A program made the translations under genes and the position numbers. Shown piece after piece: positions 24,978-33,866 of a stretch of 64,000 nucleotides of DNA. The DNA comes from Aquibium pacificus (GTDB lineage Bacteria; Pseudomonadota; Alphaproteobacteria; Rhizobiales; Rhizobiaceae): positions 62,001-126,000 of the forward strand of contig NZ_JBDPGJ010000007.1 in assembly GCF_040839445.1 (NCBI RefSeq), read 5' to 3'. The notes under the pieces were generated by a model. It did no database searches, had not been told where the DNA came from, and saw only the letters and a list, made by a program, of their open reading frames with translations. Position 1 is the stretch's first letter; the number at the start of each line of letters is the position of its first letter.

Positions 24978-25966
24978 GGTCGCCCTTGGTCAACCAGGAC
25001 GGACCGCTCGTCTCGATCCGCGATGCCCGGCTGCATTATCGTGTCGGCGGCGCGCTGTCGGCGCTGAGCGGGCGCTCGAACGTGGTCAAGGCCGTCGACG
25101 GCGTCTCGTTCGACATAAGGCGCGGCGAAGGCGTCGGCCTGCTCGGCGAATCCGGCTGCGGCAAGACCTCGATGGGTCGGCTGCTGCTGAAGCTGGAAAA
25201 GCCGACCGGCGGCACCATCCTTTTCGACGGCGAGGACGTTTCGGCGCTCAGGGGGAGGGCGCTGAAGACCTACCGCGCCCGCACGCAGCTGATCTTCCAG
25301 AATCCCTTCGACGCCGCCAATCCGCGCTTCTCGATCCGCTCGATCCTGGCCGAGCCGCTGGAGAACGCCGGCATCGCGAAAGCCGAGCACGACGCCAGAA
25401 TCATCGCCGCGCTCGAACTCGTCCGCCTGTCGCAGCCCCGGCAATATCTCGACCGCTTTCCGCACCAGCTTTCGGGCGGGCAGCTGCAGCGCGTGGTCAT
25501 GGCGCGCGCGCTGATCCTGCAACCCGATTTCGTCGTGGCCGACGAACCGGTCTCGATGCTGGACGTGTCGGTGCGGGCAGGCGTGCTCAACGTCTTCCGC
25601 GACGTACGCGATCGCCTAGGGTTGACCGCGATCTACATCAGCCACGACCTGGCCCTGGTTCGCTACGTCTGCGAACGCACCATCGTGATGTATCTCGGCA
25701 AGGTGATGGAAGACGGGCCGACCGAGGACATCGTCCGCGAGCCGCTACATCCCTATACGAACGCACTCGTGTCTGCCGTGCCGGTGCCGCATCCCGACCA
25801 GAGCCACGCGCCGCTCCCGATTGGCCGCGGAGCGCCCGACCCGCGCAACCCGCCATCGGGCTGCGTCTTCCGCGACCGCTGCCCGAGGGCCTTCGACCGC
25901 TGCGCCGTGGAAGTCCCCGCGCTGCGCGAGGTCGGCACCCGCCAGGTCGCATGCCATCTGTTCTGA
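24974..25966 (+). CDS. Oligopeptide-type ABC ATPase (DppF-like)
   Basis: 330 aa ATPase, partner of the preceding subunit. Walker A GESGCGKTSMGRLLLK, signature HQLSGGQLQRVVMARALILQ, Walker B DFVVADEPVSMLDVS, switch His in YISHDLALVRY. The C-terminal cysteine motif GCVFRDRCPRAFDRC is present. ATG 24974 overlaps the preceding stop. Binding protein, DppB-, DppC-, DppD- and DppF-like subunits make a complete importer. Confidence 0.94.
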   Translation: MRSPLVNQDGPLVSIRDARLHYRVGGALSALSGRSNVVKAVDGVSFDIRRGEGVGLLGESGCGKTSMGRLLLKLEKPTGGTILFDGEDVSALRGRALKTYRARTQLIFQNPFDAANPRFSIRSILAEPLENAGIAKAEHDARIIAALELVRLSQPRQYLDRFPHQLSGGQLQRVVMARALILQPDFVVADEPVSMLDVSVRAGVLNVFRDVRDRLGLTAIYISHDLALVRYVCERTIVMYLGKVMEDGPTEDIVREPLHPYTNALVSAVPVPHPDQSHAPLPIGRGAPDPRNPPSGCVFRDRCPRAFDRCAVEVPALREVGTRQVACHLF

Positions 25967-25980
25967 CAAGAGACGTTCCC

Positions 25981-26979
25981 ATGCTCGCCGCCACCTACAC
26001 AAGGACCGGACCCGCCGCCGAGGTGCTTGTGGTGGACCATCGGCCGGATCCCGTGCCGGGTCCGGGCGAGGTTCTGGTGCGCGTGCACGCTTCCGGCATC
26101 AATCCGGCCGACGTCAAGCGCCGCGCCGGCTGGAACGGCATGCAGATGGAGCACCCGCTGGTTATCCCGCACACGGACGGCGCGGGGGAGATCGTCGAGG
26201 TCGGTGCCGGCGTCGATCGCGCCCGCATCGGCGAGCGCGTCTGGCTGTGGAACGCGCAGGGCGGGTACGGTACCGCCGGCCGGGCGTTCGGCACGGCGGC
26301 CGGTCTGATCGCCATCGATGCGGACCAGGCGGTGCGCCTTCCGGATGAGTTCGATTTCGTCGCCGGCGCCTGCATCGGTGTCCCGGCCATGACCGCATTC
26401 CGTGCCGTGCACGCGGACGGGCCGGTCGAAGGCCAGACGATCCTCGTCAACGGAGCGGCCGGAGCGGTCGGCCACTGCGCGGTGCAGATCGCGGCGGCAG
26501 GTGGCGCGCACGTGATCGGCACCGTGGGCAATGAACAGGCCGCGGCGCACGTCATGGCAGGCGGCGCCTTCGCCACGATCGACCGCAGGCGCGAGGATGT
26601 TTTCGCCCGCGTCATGGACCTGACGGACGGCACGGGCGTCGACCGCGTCATTGAGGTCGATTTCGCGTCCAACATGGCACTCGATGCGGCGGTATTGAAG
26701 GCCAACGGCACCGTCGCCTCCTACTCGTCGAGCAGCAATCCGCAGCCGGTGCTGCCCTACTACGCCTTCCAGTCCAAGGGCGCCAATCTACGTTTCATCC
26801 AGGGCTTCGCCATTCCCGCGGCCGCGCGTCGCGAAGGCGAGGCGCTGATCGCCAGGCTCGCGGCCGCCCGCAGACTCACCATCGCCATCGCCCGGACCTA
26901 CCCGCTCTCCGAGATCGCGCGCGCTCACCTCGACGTCGAACGCGGCGGCAATCTCGGCAACGTCGTCGTCACCATCTGA
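25981..26979 (+). CDS. Zinc-independent quinone oxidoreductase-like MDR protein
   Basis: 332 aa NADPH-dependent reductase of the medium-chain dehydrogenase/reductase superfamily, zeta-crystallin type. The N-terminal catalytic domain has PGPGEVLVRVHASGINPADV; the Rossmann motif is ILVNGAAGAVGHCAVQIAAA (about 156-175). There is no zinc-ligand cysteine pattern. ATG 25981 is used; an in-frame ATG at 25951 would overlap the DppF-like gene. Its position inside the hydantoin-type operon suggests a reduction or detoxification step, but no specific substrate can be assigned. Confidence 0.86.
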   Translation: MLAATYTRTGPAAEVLVVDHRPDPVPGPGEVLVRVHASGINPADVKRRAGWNGMQMEHPLVIPHTDGAGEIVEVGAGVDRARIGERVWLWNAQGGYGTAGRAFGTAAGLIAIDADQAVRLPDEFDFVAGACIGVPAMTAFRAVHADGPVEGQTILVNGAAGAVGHCAVQIAAAGGAHVIGTVGNEQAAAHVMAGGAFATIDRRREDVFARVMDLTDGTGVDRVIEVDFASNMALDAAVLKANGTVASYSSSSNPQPVLPYYAFQSKGANLRFIQGFAIPAAARREGEALIARLAAARRLTIAIARTYPLSEIARAHLDVERGGNLGNVVVTI

Positions 26980-27011
26980 ACATCCGACCGACCCTCCCAA
27001 GGACCAATCTC

Positions 27012-28847
27012 ATGCAGCTGACCGCCAGGACCGCTCCACCGCCACAAGATCCGATAACGGATCGCCGGATCTGCGATCCCGTCTCGCTGGAAATCATTCG
27101 CGGCGCGATCGCGGCCGCGCAGTCGGAGATGGAGGCGCTGCTCGAACGCACCGCCATTTCCGCCTTCATCCGCGAGAAGAAGGATTTCTACACCGCCCTC
27201 TTCGACGAGAACGGCGTCATGGCCGTGGGCTCCATGGTGCCGATCTTTGGCGACATGACCAGCCCGGTGTTCGACCACTTTCCCGCCGATACGATGAAGC
27301 CCGGCGACCTCTACTGGTACAATGATTGCTACGGCTCGCGCGGAGCGGTGTCCCATTCCAACGATCAGGTGCTGCTTGCGCCCGTATTCAAGGACGGCAA
27401 GCGCTGCGCTTTTGTCATGAGCTGGGCGCACTTCGCCGACATCGGCGGTATGCGCCCCGGTTCGATCAGCCCCGACGCGACCGACATCTTCCAAGAAGGC
27501 ATCATCGTGCCGCCGACGAAGCTGATCGAAAAGGGTGTCACCAACGAAGCGGCGCTGGCGATCTTCCACCGCAACTCGCGCTTTCCGGAGCAGAGCAATG
27601 GCGACATGCGCGCGCTCATGGCCAGCGTCGACGTCGGCGTGAAGCGGGTCGGCGACATTCTGGAGCGCTTCGGCGCCGACGTCGTGGCCGACGCCTTGGC
27701 CCAATTGCTCGCGCGCACGAAGCGGCTGGTGCGGGCAAGGCTGGCGGAGACTTTCGACTACGGAACGCATCGTTTCACCGACGCGATCGATTCGGACGGG
27801 CACGGCAACGGGCCGTTCAAGATGCGCTTCGCGCTCATCCGCGAACCGGGTGCAGACGGCGAGGACAGGTTCATCTTCGACGCCACCGAAAGCGACGACC
27901 AGGCGCCCGGTCCGGTGAACTATCTGATGAACCGGGGCGTGCCCGGCATGGCGCTGGGGCTCTACTATCTCGGCGGCGACGCGGCCCAGGTCTGCAACGC
28001 CGGCGGTCCCGACGCGATCGACGAGATTCGCCTGCGCGAGGGCTCGTTCCTGCAGCCGCGCTTTCCCGCGCCGCTCGGCATGCGCGGGCTGACCGCCATG
28101 CGCGTGATCTCGGCCATGAGCGGTCTGGTCAACGTCGCGGGGGGCGGCGCGCCGGCGGCCAACTCCGCCTATGTGATCTCGATCATGCGCGGCAATTTCC
28201 GCAACGAGGCGGGCGAACTCGAACGCTTCCTGCTCGCGGACGGCATCGGCGTCGGCTATGGCGCGCGGCCGACATCGGACGGCATCGACGCGGTCTATTT
28301 CGTCGCCCAGGAAAACTATCCCGTCGAGTTCCTCGAAAGCGGATATCCGGTGCGGCTGAGACAATACGGCGTCGTGCCCGACTCCGGCGGTGCGGGGAAG
28401 CATCGCGGCGGCTGCGGCATCGTGCGCGAATACGAGATCCTTGCCGAGGATGCGTTGCTGGCCGTACGCATCGACAGCGTCCGGAACCCGCCCTGGGGCA
28501 TCGACGGCGGCATGGGCGGCGGTACCGGCCGGGCGATCGTCAACCCCGGAACGCAGAACGAGCGGCTGCTTGCGCCGCTCTCCGACGGCAACCGGCTCGT
28601 GCGCGGCGACATACTGCGCATGGAAACCGGCGGCGGCGGCGGTTACGGCCACCCCTTCGACCGTCCGGCGGGAAAGGTGCTCGAGGACGTGCTCGGCGGT
28701 TATGTCAGCCGCGAGGCAGCGGCCCGCCTCTACGGCGTCGTCCTGTCCGGCAATGGCGTGGACGAACTGGCGACGACCCGAGCGCGCACCCTGCGTCCCG
28801 CGACCCGCCGCTTCCACCGTACGGAGTATGTCGATGTCCTCGCCTGA
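27012..28847 (+). CDS. hyuB: HyuB-type hydantoinase/oxoprolinase beta subunit
   Basis: 611 aa subunit of the ATP-dependent hydantoinase/5-oxoprolinase/acetone-carboxylase-like family. The N-terminus PVSLEIIRGAIAAAQSEMEA and segments such as WYNDCYGSRGAVSHSNDQ, SWAHFADIGGMRPGS, APGPVNYLMNRGVPGMAL and the C-terminal GGGGGYGHPFDRP are characteristic. It works with the HyuA-type ATPase subunit encoded next, whose start overlaps its 3' end. Together they open a cyclic amide ring at the expense of ATP. The order here is B then A. Confidence 0.92.
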   Translation: MQLTARTAPPPQDPITDRRICDPVSLEIIRGAIAAAQSEMEALLERTAISAFIREKKDFYTALFDENGVMAVGSMVPIFGDMTSPVFDHFPADTMKPGDLYWYNDCYGSRGAVSHSNDQVLLAPVFKDGKRCAFVMSWAHFADIGGMRPGSISPDATDIFQEGIIVPPTKLIEKGVTNEAALAIFHRNSRFPEQSNGDMRALMASVDVGVKRVGDILERFGADVVADALAQLLARTKRLVRARLAETFDYGTHRFTDAIDSDGHGNGPFKMRFALIREPGADGEDRFIFDATESDDQAPGPVNYLMNRGVPGMALGLYYLGGDAAQVCNAGGPDAIDEIRLREGSFLQPRFPAPLGMRGLTAMRVISAMSGLVNVAGGGAPAANSAYVISIMRGNFRNEAGELERFLLADGIGVGYGARPTSDGIDAVYFVAQENYPVEFLESGYPVRLRQYGVVPDSGGAGKHRGGCGIVREYEILAEDALLAVRIDSVRNPPWGIDGGMGGGTGRAIVNPGTQNERLLAPLSDGNRLVRGDILRMETGGGGGYGHPFDRPAGKVLEDVLGGYVSREAAARLYGVVLSGNGVDELATTRARTLRPATRRFHRTEYVDVLA

Positions 28848-30876
28848 CACCTCGCTTGCCATCGCCGTGGATATTGGCGGCACTTTCACCGACATCTCCC
28901 TGCTCGACCGCGCCAGCGGACGGGTCTGGCGCGCCAAGACGCCGAGCGTGCCCTCCGATCCGTCGGAGGCCTTCCTCGCCGGCATCCGGCTGGCCCTTCT
29001 CGAAGCGGGGGCGGACGCGTCCTCTCTCGGCCAGGTGCTTCACGGCACCACGGTTGCCACCAACATGATCCTCGAAGGCAAGGGTGCGCGTGCGGCCTTG
29101 GTGACGACGCGCGGATTTCGCCACGTGCTCGACATCGGCCGGCAGGACATCCCCCGCAAGGCGAACCTCTACACCTGGACCAAGCCGCAACGGCCCGTGC
29201 CGGCCTCGCGCATCGTCGAGATCGACGAGCGCGTCGCAGCCGGCGGCGGCGTCCTCGAGGCTTTGGACGAAGCCAGCGTGCGGCAGGCCGCCGACGCACT
29301 GCGCGGCATGAACGTCGAGGCCGTCGGGGTGTGCCTCATCCACGCTTTCGCAAACCCGGCGCACGAGCGCCGCGCCGCCGAGATCCTGCGCGAGGAGCTG
29401 CCGGGGATCGCCGTCACCGCGTCAACCGACGTGCTGCCCGTCGTCCGCGAGTACGAGCGTTCGCTGACGACGGTTCTCAACGCCATGGTCATGCCCGGGG
29501 TCACCACCTATGTCGGCCGTATCGAGCAGCGCCTGTCGGACGAGAAGGTTTCAGCTCCGCTTCTGCTCATGCAGTCCAACGGCGGCGTCGCGGGCGCGGC
29601 GGCAATCCGCCAGGCGCCCGCCCTCACGGCGCTTTCAGGCCCGGCAGCCGGCGTGGTCGGCGCGCGGGCGATCGCGGCAGCCTGCGGCATCGGCGACATC
29701 ATCACCGTCGACATCGGCGGCACCAGCGCCGACATCTGCCTGATCAAGGACGGCCGCATCGGCCTCACCCAGCACGGTAAGGTCGGCGACTGGCCGTTGC
29801 CGCTGCCGATGGTCGACATGGTGACGATCGGCGCCGGCGGCGGATCGATCGCCGCGGTGGCCGACGAGACGCTGACGGTGGGGCCCAGAAGCGCGGGCGC
29901 GCGTCCGGGTCCGGCCGCCTACGGCCATGGTGGACGCGAGGCGACCGTCACCGACGCCCACGTGGTTCTCGGCCACCTGCCGGCCAAGCTGCTTGGCGGG
30001 CGCATGGCGCTCGACGTCGAGGCGGCGAGGGCAGCCGTTCGCGGCAGGGTCGCAGAGCCGCTCGGCCTTTCCACGGACGAGGCCGCGCAGGGCATCCTCG
30101 CCATCGTGGACAACCATATGGTGGGTGCCGTGCGCGTCGTATCAGTGGAGCGGGGCCACGATCCCCGGCATTTCACCCTCGTGCCCTTCGGTGGCGCCGG
30201 ACCGCTGCACGGCGTCGCGCTCGCCGAGCTTCTCGGGATTTCCAGCGTGATGATCCCTCCGGCACCGGGCATATTATGCGCCGACGGTCTGCTTGCAGCC
30301 GACCTCAGGGCCGAGTTCAGCCGGGCGCTGCCGCGCGCAGGCGCCATCGACGTCGCCGAGGCGGAAGGGATCTACACGGAACTGGAAGCGCAGGCGCGGT
30401 CCTGGCTCGACGTCGAAGGCGTGGCGGAAGAATCGCGCCTGACGGCACGGGTGGCGCTGCTGCGCTACCATGGCCAGGGCGGCGAGATAGCGGTCGGATG
30501 GGCAGGGACCCGCGCGGCGACCGAGGCCGCCTTCACCGCCGAGCACCAGGCGCTCTACGGCTTCACGCTGGCCGCGGCGATCGAACTCGTCACGTTGCGT
30601 ATGGAAGCCACGGGGATGACCGCACAGCAGCCGGCCACGAAGTTGCCCCCATCGGGCGCGGTCGAACCCTATGACCACGTACCGGTGCGTTTCGGTGGCG
30701 ACACCGTGACGACGCCGCTGATCGACCGTGCCTCGCTCGGCGCGGGCGCCCGCTTCGACGGGCCGGCGATTCTCAGCCAGCTCGACACCACGACCCTGGT
30801 GCCGCCGGGCTGGTCGGGCACGGTGCACGAAACCGGCGCGATACTGCTCACCAGAAGGAAAGGGGCTCTTCAATGA
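28834..30876 (+). CDS. hyuA: HyuA-type hydantoinase/oxoprolinase alpha subunit
   Basis: 680 aa ASKHA-type ATPase subunit. Phosphate-binding motifs are AIAVDIGGTFTDISLLD near the N-terminus and TVDIGGTSADICLIKDGR (about 290); HGTTVATNMILEGKGARAAL and the C-terminal half RVVSVERGHDPRHFTLVPFG, GGAGPLHGVALAELLG are family hallmarks. ATG 28834 is favoured over ATG 28828 because GGAG then sits about 8 bp upstream. It overlaps the end of hyuB and its stop overlaps the M20 gene start (ATGA). Confidence 0.92.
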   Translation: MSSPDTSLAIAVDIGGTFTDISLLDRASGRVWRAKTPSVPSDPSEAFLAGIRLALLEAGADASSLGQVLHGTTVATNMILEGKGARAALVTTRGFRHVLDIGRQDIPRKANLYTWTKPQRPVPASRIVEIDERVAAGGGVLEALDEASVRQAADALRGMNVEAVGVCLIHAFANPAHERRAAEILREELPGIAVTASTDVLPVVREYERSLTTVLNAMVMPGVTTYVGRIEQRLSDEKVSAPLLLMQSNGGVAGAAAIRQAPALTALSGPAAGVVGARAIAAACGIGDIITVDIGGTSADICLIKDGRIGLTQHGKVGDWPLPLPMVDMVTIGAGGGSIAAVADETLTVGPRSAGARPGPAAYGHGGREATVTDAHVVLGHLPAKLLGGRMALDVEAARAAVRGRVAEPLGLSTDEAAQGILAIVDNHMVGAVRVVSVERGHDPRHFTLVPFGGAGPLHGVALAELLGISSVMIPPAPGILCADGLLAADLRAEFSRALPRAGAIDVAEAEGIYTELEAQARSWLDVEGVAEESRLTARVALLRYHGQGGEIAVGWAGTRAATEAAFTAEHQALYGFTLAAAIELVTLRMEATGMTAQQPATKLPPSGAVEPYDHVPVRFGGDTVTTPLIDRASLGAGARFDGPAILSQLDTTTLVPPGWSGTVHETGAILLTRRKGALQ

Positions 30877-32258
30877 CGACGGTCGACACGGCGCTAGAGG
30901 CGGTCTTCGACCATATCGAGGCCAACCGGGACGGCTTCGTCGCCCGGGTCATGGATTATGTCCGCCATCCCTCGATCAGCGCGCACGACATCGGTATCCG
31001 CGAGGTCGCCGCGCTGCTTGTCGCGCATCTGGAAAGCCTCGGCATGGAGGCGGAGGCGGTATCCACCGCCAATCACCCTATGGTACTCGGCAAGCGATTC
31101 GTCTCCGCGGACAAGCCGACTGTCCTTCTCTATGGTCACTACGACGTGCAGCCGCCGGATCCCCTGGACTTGTGGGTGAGCCCGCCCTTCGAACCCACGA
31201 TCCGCGACGGGCGCATCTATGCGCGCGGCATCGGCGACAACAAGGGTCAGCACTTCGCACAGCTGCTTGCGATCGAAGCGCATCTCGCGGTTCACGGCGA
31301 ACTGCCCTGCAACGTCATCTTCCTCCTCGAAGGCGAGGAGGAGATCGGCAGCCCGCAGATCGCGAGCTTCGTCAGAGAGCACGCCGACAGGCTCGAGGCC
31401 GACCTGGTCATGACCTCCGACGGACCCCTGCACGAATCCGGCCTTCCCATCGTCACGTTCGGGGTGCGCGGGGTGGCGAGTTTCGAACTGCGCTGCAAGA
31501 CGGCCAGCCGCGACGTCCATTCGGGCAATTTCGGCGGCATTGTGCCGAACCCGATCTGGAAGCTGGTGCACCTTCTCGCGACGATGAAGAACGCCGACGG
31601 GGAGATCACGATCGAGGGCATCAACGAGCCCGTGATCCCGGCCACGAACTCCGAGCGCGAGGCGGTCTCGAGGCTGCCTCTCGACCTCGACCAGGTGAAG
31701 GCCGACCTGGGTCTGTCGGAACTCGACGGACCGAAGGCCCGCGGCTACTACGACCGCATCATGTTCCACCCTACGCTGACCATCAACGGGTTTCATGGCG
31801 GGTATGGCGGACCGGGGATGAAGACCGTGCTTCCCTGCGAGGCCTTCGTGAAATGCGACATGCGCCTGGTCGAGCCGCTGACGCCCGACCATGTCTACGC
31901 CAGGGTGAAAGAGCACGTGGCGCGCCACGCGCCAGACGTCGAATTCGTGCCGCTCAACAGCATGCTGCCGTCGAAGACGCCGATGGATTCGGCCTTCGCC
32001 GGCCCCATCAGGCGCGCCGTGGTGGCGGCGCGCGGCGTCGAGCCGCTGCTCTATCCGACGGTCGGCGGCAGCCTGCCGGACTACGCTTTCACAAAGATCC
32101 TCGGCATCCCGTCCTTCGTCGTCCCCTACGCCAATGCCGACGAGGCGAACCATGCACCCAACGAGAATCTTGAACTGGTGCGTTTCATCGACGGGATCAG
32201 GACCGGGGCTGCCCTGCTCTGGGAACTCGGCAAGCTGAAGTCCGGCGCGGCCGCATAG
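30873..32258 (+). CDS. M20-family amidohydrolase/dipeptidase
   Basis: 461 aa di-zinc hydrolase of the M20 (ArgE/DapE/CNDP dipeptidase) family. Metal and catalytic motifs: LLYGHYDVQPPDPLDLW (about 86-102), IYARGIGDNKGQHFAQL (about 114-130), EGEEEIGSP (about 152-160, catalytic Glu plus ligand), TSDGPL, and a C-terminal NADEANHAPNENL His ligand. The dimerisation domain carries DVHSGNFGGIVPNP. Last gene of the IclR-flanked operon. It could hydrolyse an N-carbamoyl amino acid released by HyuAB or a dipeptide imported by the transporter; the sequence looks more like a dipeptidase. Confidence 0.9.
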   Translation: MTTVDTALEAVFDHIEANRDGFVARVMDYVRHPSISAHDIGIREVAALLVAHLESLGMEAEAVSTANHPMVLGKRFVSADKPTVLLYGHYDVQPPDPLDLWVSPPFEPTIRDGRIYARGIGDNKGQHFAQLLAIEAHLAVHGELPCNVIFLLEGEEEIGSPQIASFVREHADRLEADLVMTSDGPLHESGLPIVTFGVRGVASFELRCKTASRDVHSGNFGGIVPNPIWKLVHLLATMKNADGEITIEGINEPVIPATNSEREAVSRLPLDLDQVKADLGLSELDGPKARGYYDRIMFHPTLTINGFHGGYGGPGMKTVLPCEAFVKCDMRLVEPLTPDHVYARVKEHVARHAPDVEFVPLNSMLPSKTPMDSAFAGPIRRAVVAARGVEPLLYPTVGGSLPDYAFTKILGIPSFVVPYANADEANHAPNENLELVRFIDGIRTGAALLWELGKLKSGAAA

Positions 32259-32527
32259 ACGTCAGCGACGGGGTCGCGTTCGAAAGGGCTGCCGGGGAAT
32301 CGCGCAGCGCCCCGAAGGGCTTCGGACGCAAGCCGACCCGGCGGGCAATGCCGGCCCCGCATCTGGAGAACGGAGCTGTCCGTCGCCCGCTGGCGGATTG
32401 CTGTCGGTGCTCGCCGTGATGCGTGCCGCGGCGCTGCTCACTGCCTGGATGCGTGACACGCGATCATCATAAGTGGTATTCTGCGATCGTCTGGGACACT
32501 GATGGGAAGAGCAGTACCCAAAACGAG
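32259..32527. other. Intergenic region before coxC
   Basis: 269 bp between the M20 gene and the preferred coxC start. It holds a short hairpin CCGAA-GGGC-TTCGG near 32310 that could end the upstream operon, and presumably the coxC promoter. A GTG at 32423 would lengthen CoxC by 35 residues, but those residues do not look like protein sequence of the family. Confidence 0.45.
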
Positions 32528-33685
32528 ATGATCACGCCCACCTACGACTATCTGCTGGTCCTGGCGTCCGTCCTGGTGTCGTTCATGGCAACGTTCACGG
32601 GCCTTACGCTGACCAGCGGCATCTCGGCATTGCCCGAGAACCGGCGCAAGATGCAGATTGTCATGGCCGCGTTGGCCCTCGGCGGCGGAATCTGGTCGAT
32701 GCATTTCGTCGCCATCCTGGCGATGCGGTTTCCGTTTTCGATCGACTACGATTCCCTCTACACGCTCGGCTCGGCGCTGATTGCCATCCTGATGGCCGGC
32801 CTGGCGCTGCTGATCGTGCATTTCGCGCCGCCCACCCGCGGCTACCGCGTCGCGGCAGGCACGATCCTCGGCAACGGCATCGTCGCCATGCACTATGTCG
32901 GAATGTCGGCGATCCGCGGCTGCCTTCCGATCTATGATTCCGTCGGGGTCGTGCTGGCCGTCGCCGGCTCCACCATCATCGGCATCGCCGTCATCTCGCT
33001 CACCTATGGCAGGCGCGATACCGCGCACGTCGTCGCTTCGTCGGTGATCTTCGGCGCTTCCGTCGTGGCGGTGCATTTCGTCGCCATCGCCTGGACGACG
33101 TTCCAGCCGAGCGAGGAGATCACCGTCTTCACGCCGCTGATCGAGAGCGGCACGCTGCCCCTGCTGGTCATGTTCTCGGCATTCGTCATCTGCGGAACCT
33201 TCCTGCTTGCCTCGACCAACTACGTTTTCGCGGGCTTCGGCGGCGACGCTGCCCTGGTCGCGGCCGACGGGCGGGGCGCTAACCCGGCCACCGGACCAGT
33301 CCCCGCGCCGACGGAGCCGCGCGCCACGGCGCCGGTAATGCTTCCCGGCGAGATCCCGCGCATCCCCTACGAGCGCGACAAGCGGACCCATTTCATCTCG
33401 GCCGACCAGGTGATCGCGCTGCGCGCGGAGGGGCACTACACCGTGCTCTATACGTTCGACGAGAAGCTGTTCTGCCCGTGGTCGATCTCGGAGGCCGCAA
33501 ACCGGCTGCCAGAGTCGCTGTACCTGCGCACCCACCGCAGCTACCTCGTCAACATCCACCATGTGACCGCCTTCGAACGGCACAAGGACAACGGCTCGTG
33601 CCACTTCGACGGCGCGCGCTCGCTCAAGTTCGTCCCCGTCAGCCGCGGCAACGTCGCTGGCGTGCGCGAGGCGCTCGGTCTCTAG
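32528..33685 (+). CDS. coxC: MHYT-LytTR membrane-bound regulator, CoxC-like
   Basis: 385 aa sensor-regulator. The N-terminal MHYT membrane domain has about seven helices with the repeated metal/diatomic-gas-binding signature seen as GGGIWSMHFVAILAM, GNGIVAMHYVGMSAIRG and SVVAVHFVAIAW. After a Pro/Ala-rich linker comes a LytTR DNA-binding domain (about 285-385: HFISADQVIALRAEGHYTVL, LYLRTHRSYLVNIHHVTAFE). This architecture is that of CoxC/CoxH in carboxydotrophs such as Oligotropha. It stands directly upstream of coxM, so it is the likely CO-responsive regulator of the cluster. Confidence 0.9.
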   Translation: MITPTYDYLLVLASVLVSFMATFTGLTLTSGISALPENRRKMQIVMAALALGGGIWSMHFVAILAMRFPFSIDYDSLYTLGSALIAILMAGLALLIVHFAPPTRGYRVAAGTILGNGIVAMHYVGMSAIRGCLPIYDSVGVVLAVAGSTIIGIAVISLTYGRRDTAHVVASSVIFGASVVAVHFVAIAWTTFQPSEEITVFTPLIESGTLPLLVMFSAFVICGTFLLASTNYVFAGFGGDAALVAADGRGANPATGPVPAPTEPRATAPVMLPGEIPRIPYERDKRTHFISADQVIALRAEGHYTVLYTFDEKLFCPWSISEAANRLPESLYLRTHRSYLVNIHHVTAFERHKDNGSCHFDGARSLKFVPVSRGNVAGVREALGL

Positions 33686-33720
33686 GCAGCCCGACCGAAA
33701 CCGCCGTGGCATGCGGCTTT

Positions 33721-33755
33721 CGCATCTCGTGTAACAAACGCGCATTTCGTGAAAT
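33721..33755 (+). promoter_or_regulatory. Direct repeat CGCATYTCGTG, candidate LytTR binding site upstream of coxM
   Basis: CGCATCTCGTGTAAC at 33721 and CGCATTTCGTGAAAT at 33741 match at 12 of 15 positions and start 20 bp apart, so they are on the same DNA face. LytTR proteins bind direct repeats with about this spacing. The second copy also contains a perfect palindrome GCATTTC-GT-GAAATGC (33742-33757). It lies in the coxC-coxM gap of 181 bp. Confidence 0.5.
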
Positions 33756-33866
33756 GCACCTCGCGCGCCGTGCCTTTCCCGTAGGCGGCCGGCGATCTGG
33801 ACCTATCGTCGGACCGAGGCGATGCGCCTGTCCGATCGACAAGTCGGCGCATCGGGGAGGAGAAGA

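Noticed and set aside
32305..32330. CCGAAGGGCTTCGG as a terminator after the M20 gene
   Set aside because: The stem is only five or six bp with a very small loop and no T-run; noted within the intergenic entry but not called as a terminator.
33700..33725. Possible sigma-54 promoter (TGGCATGCGGCTTTCGCA) before coxM
   Set aside because: GG and GC are separated by 12 rather than 10 bases and the TTGC element is disrupted.
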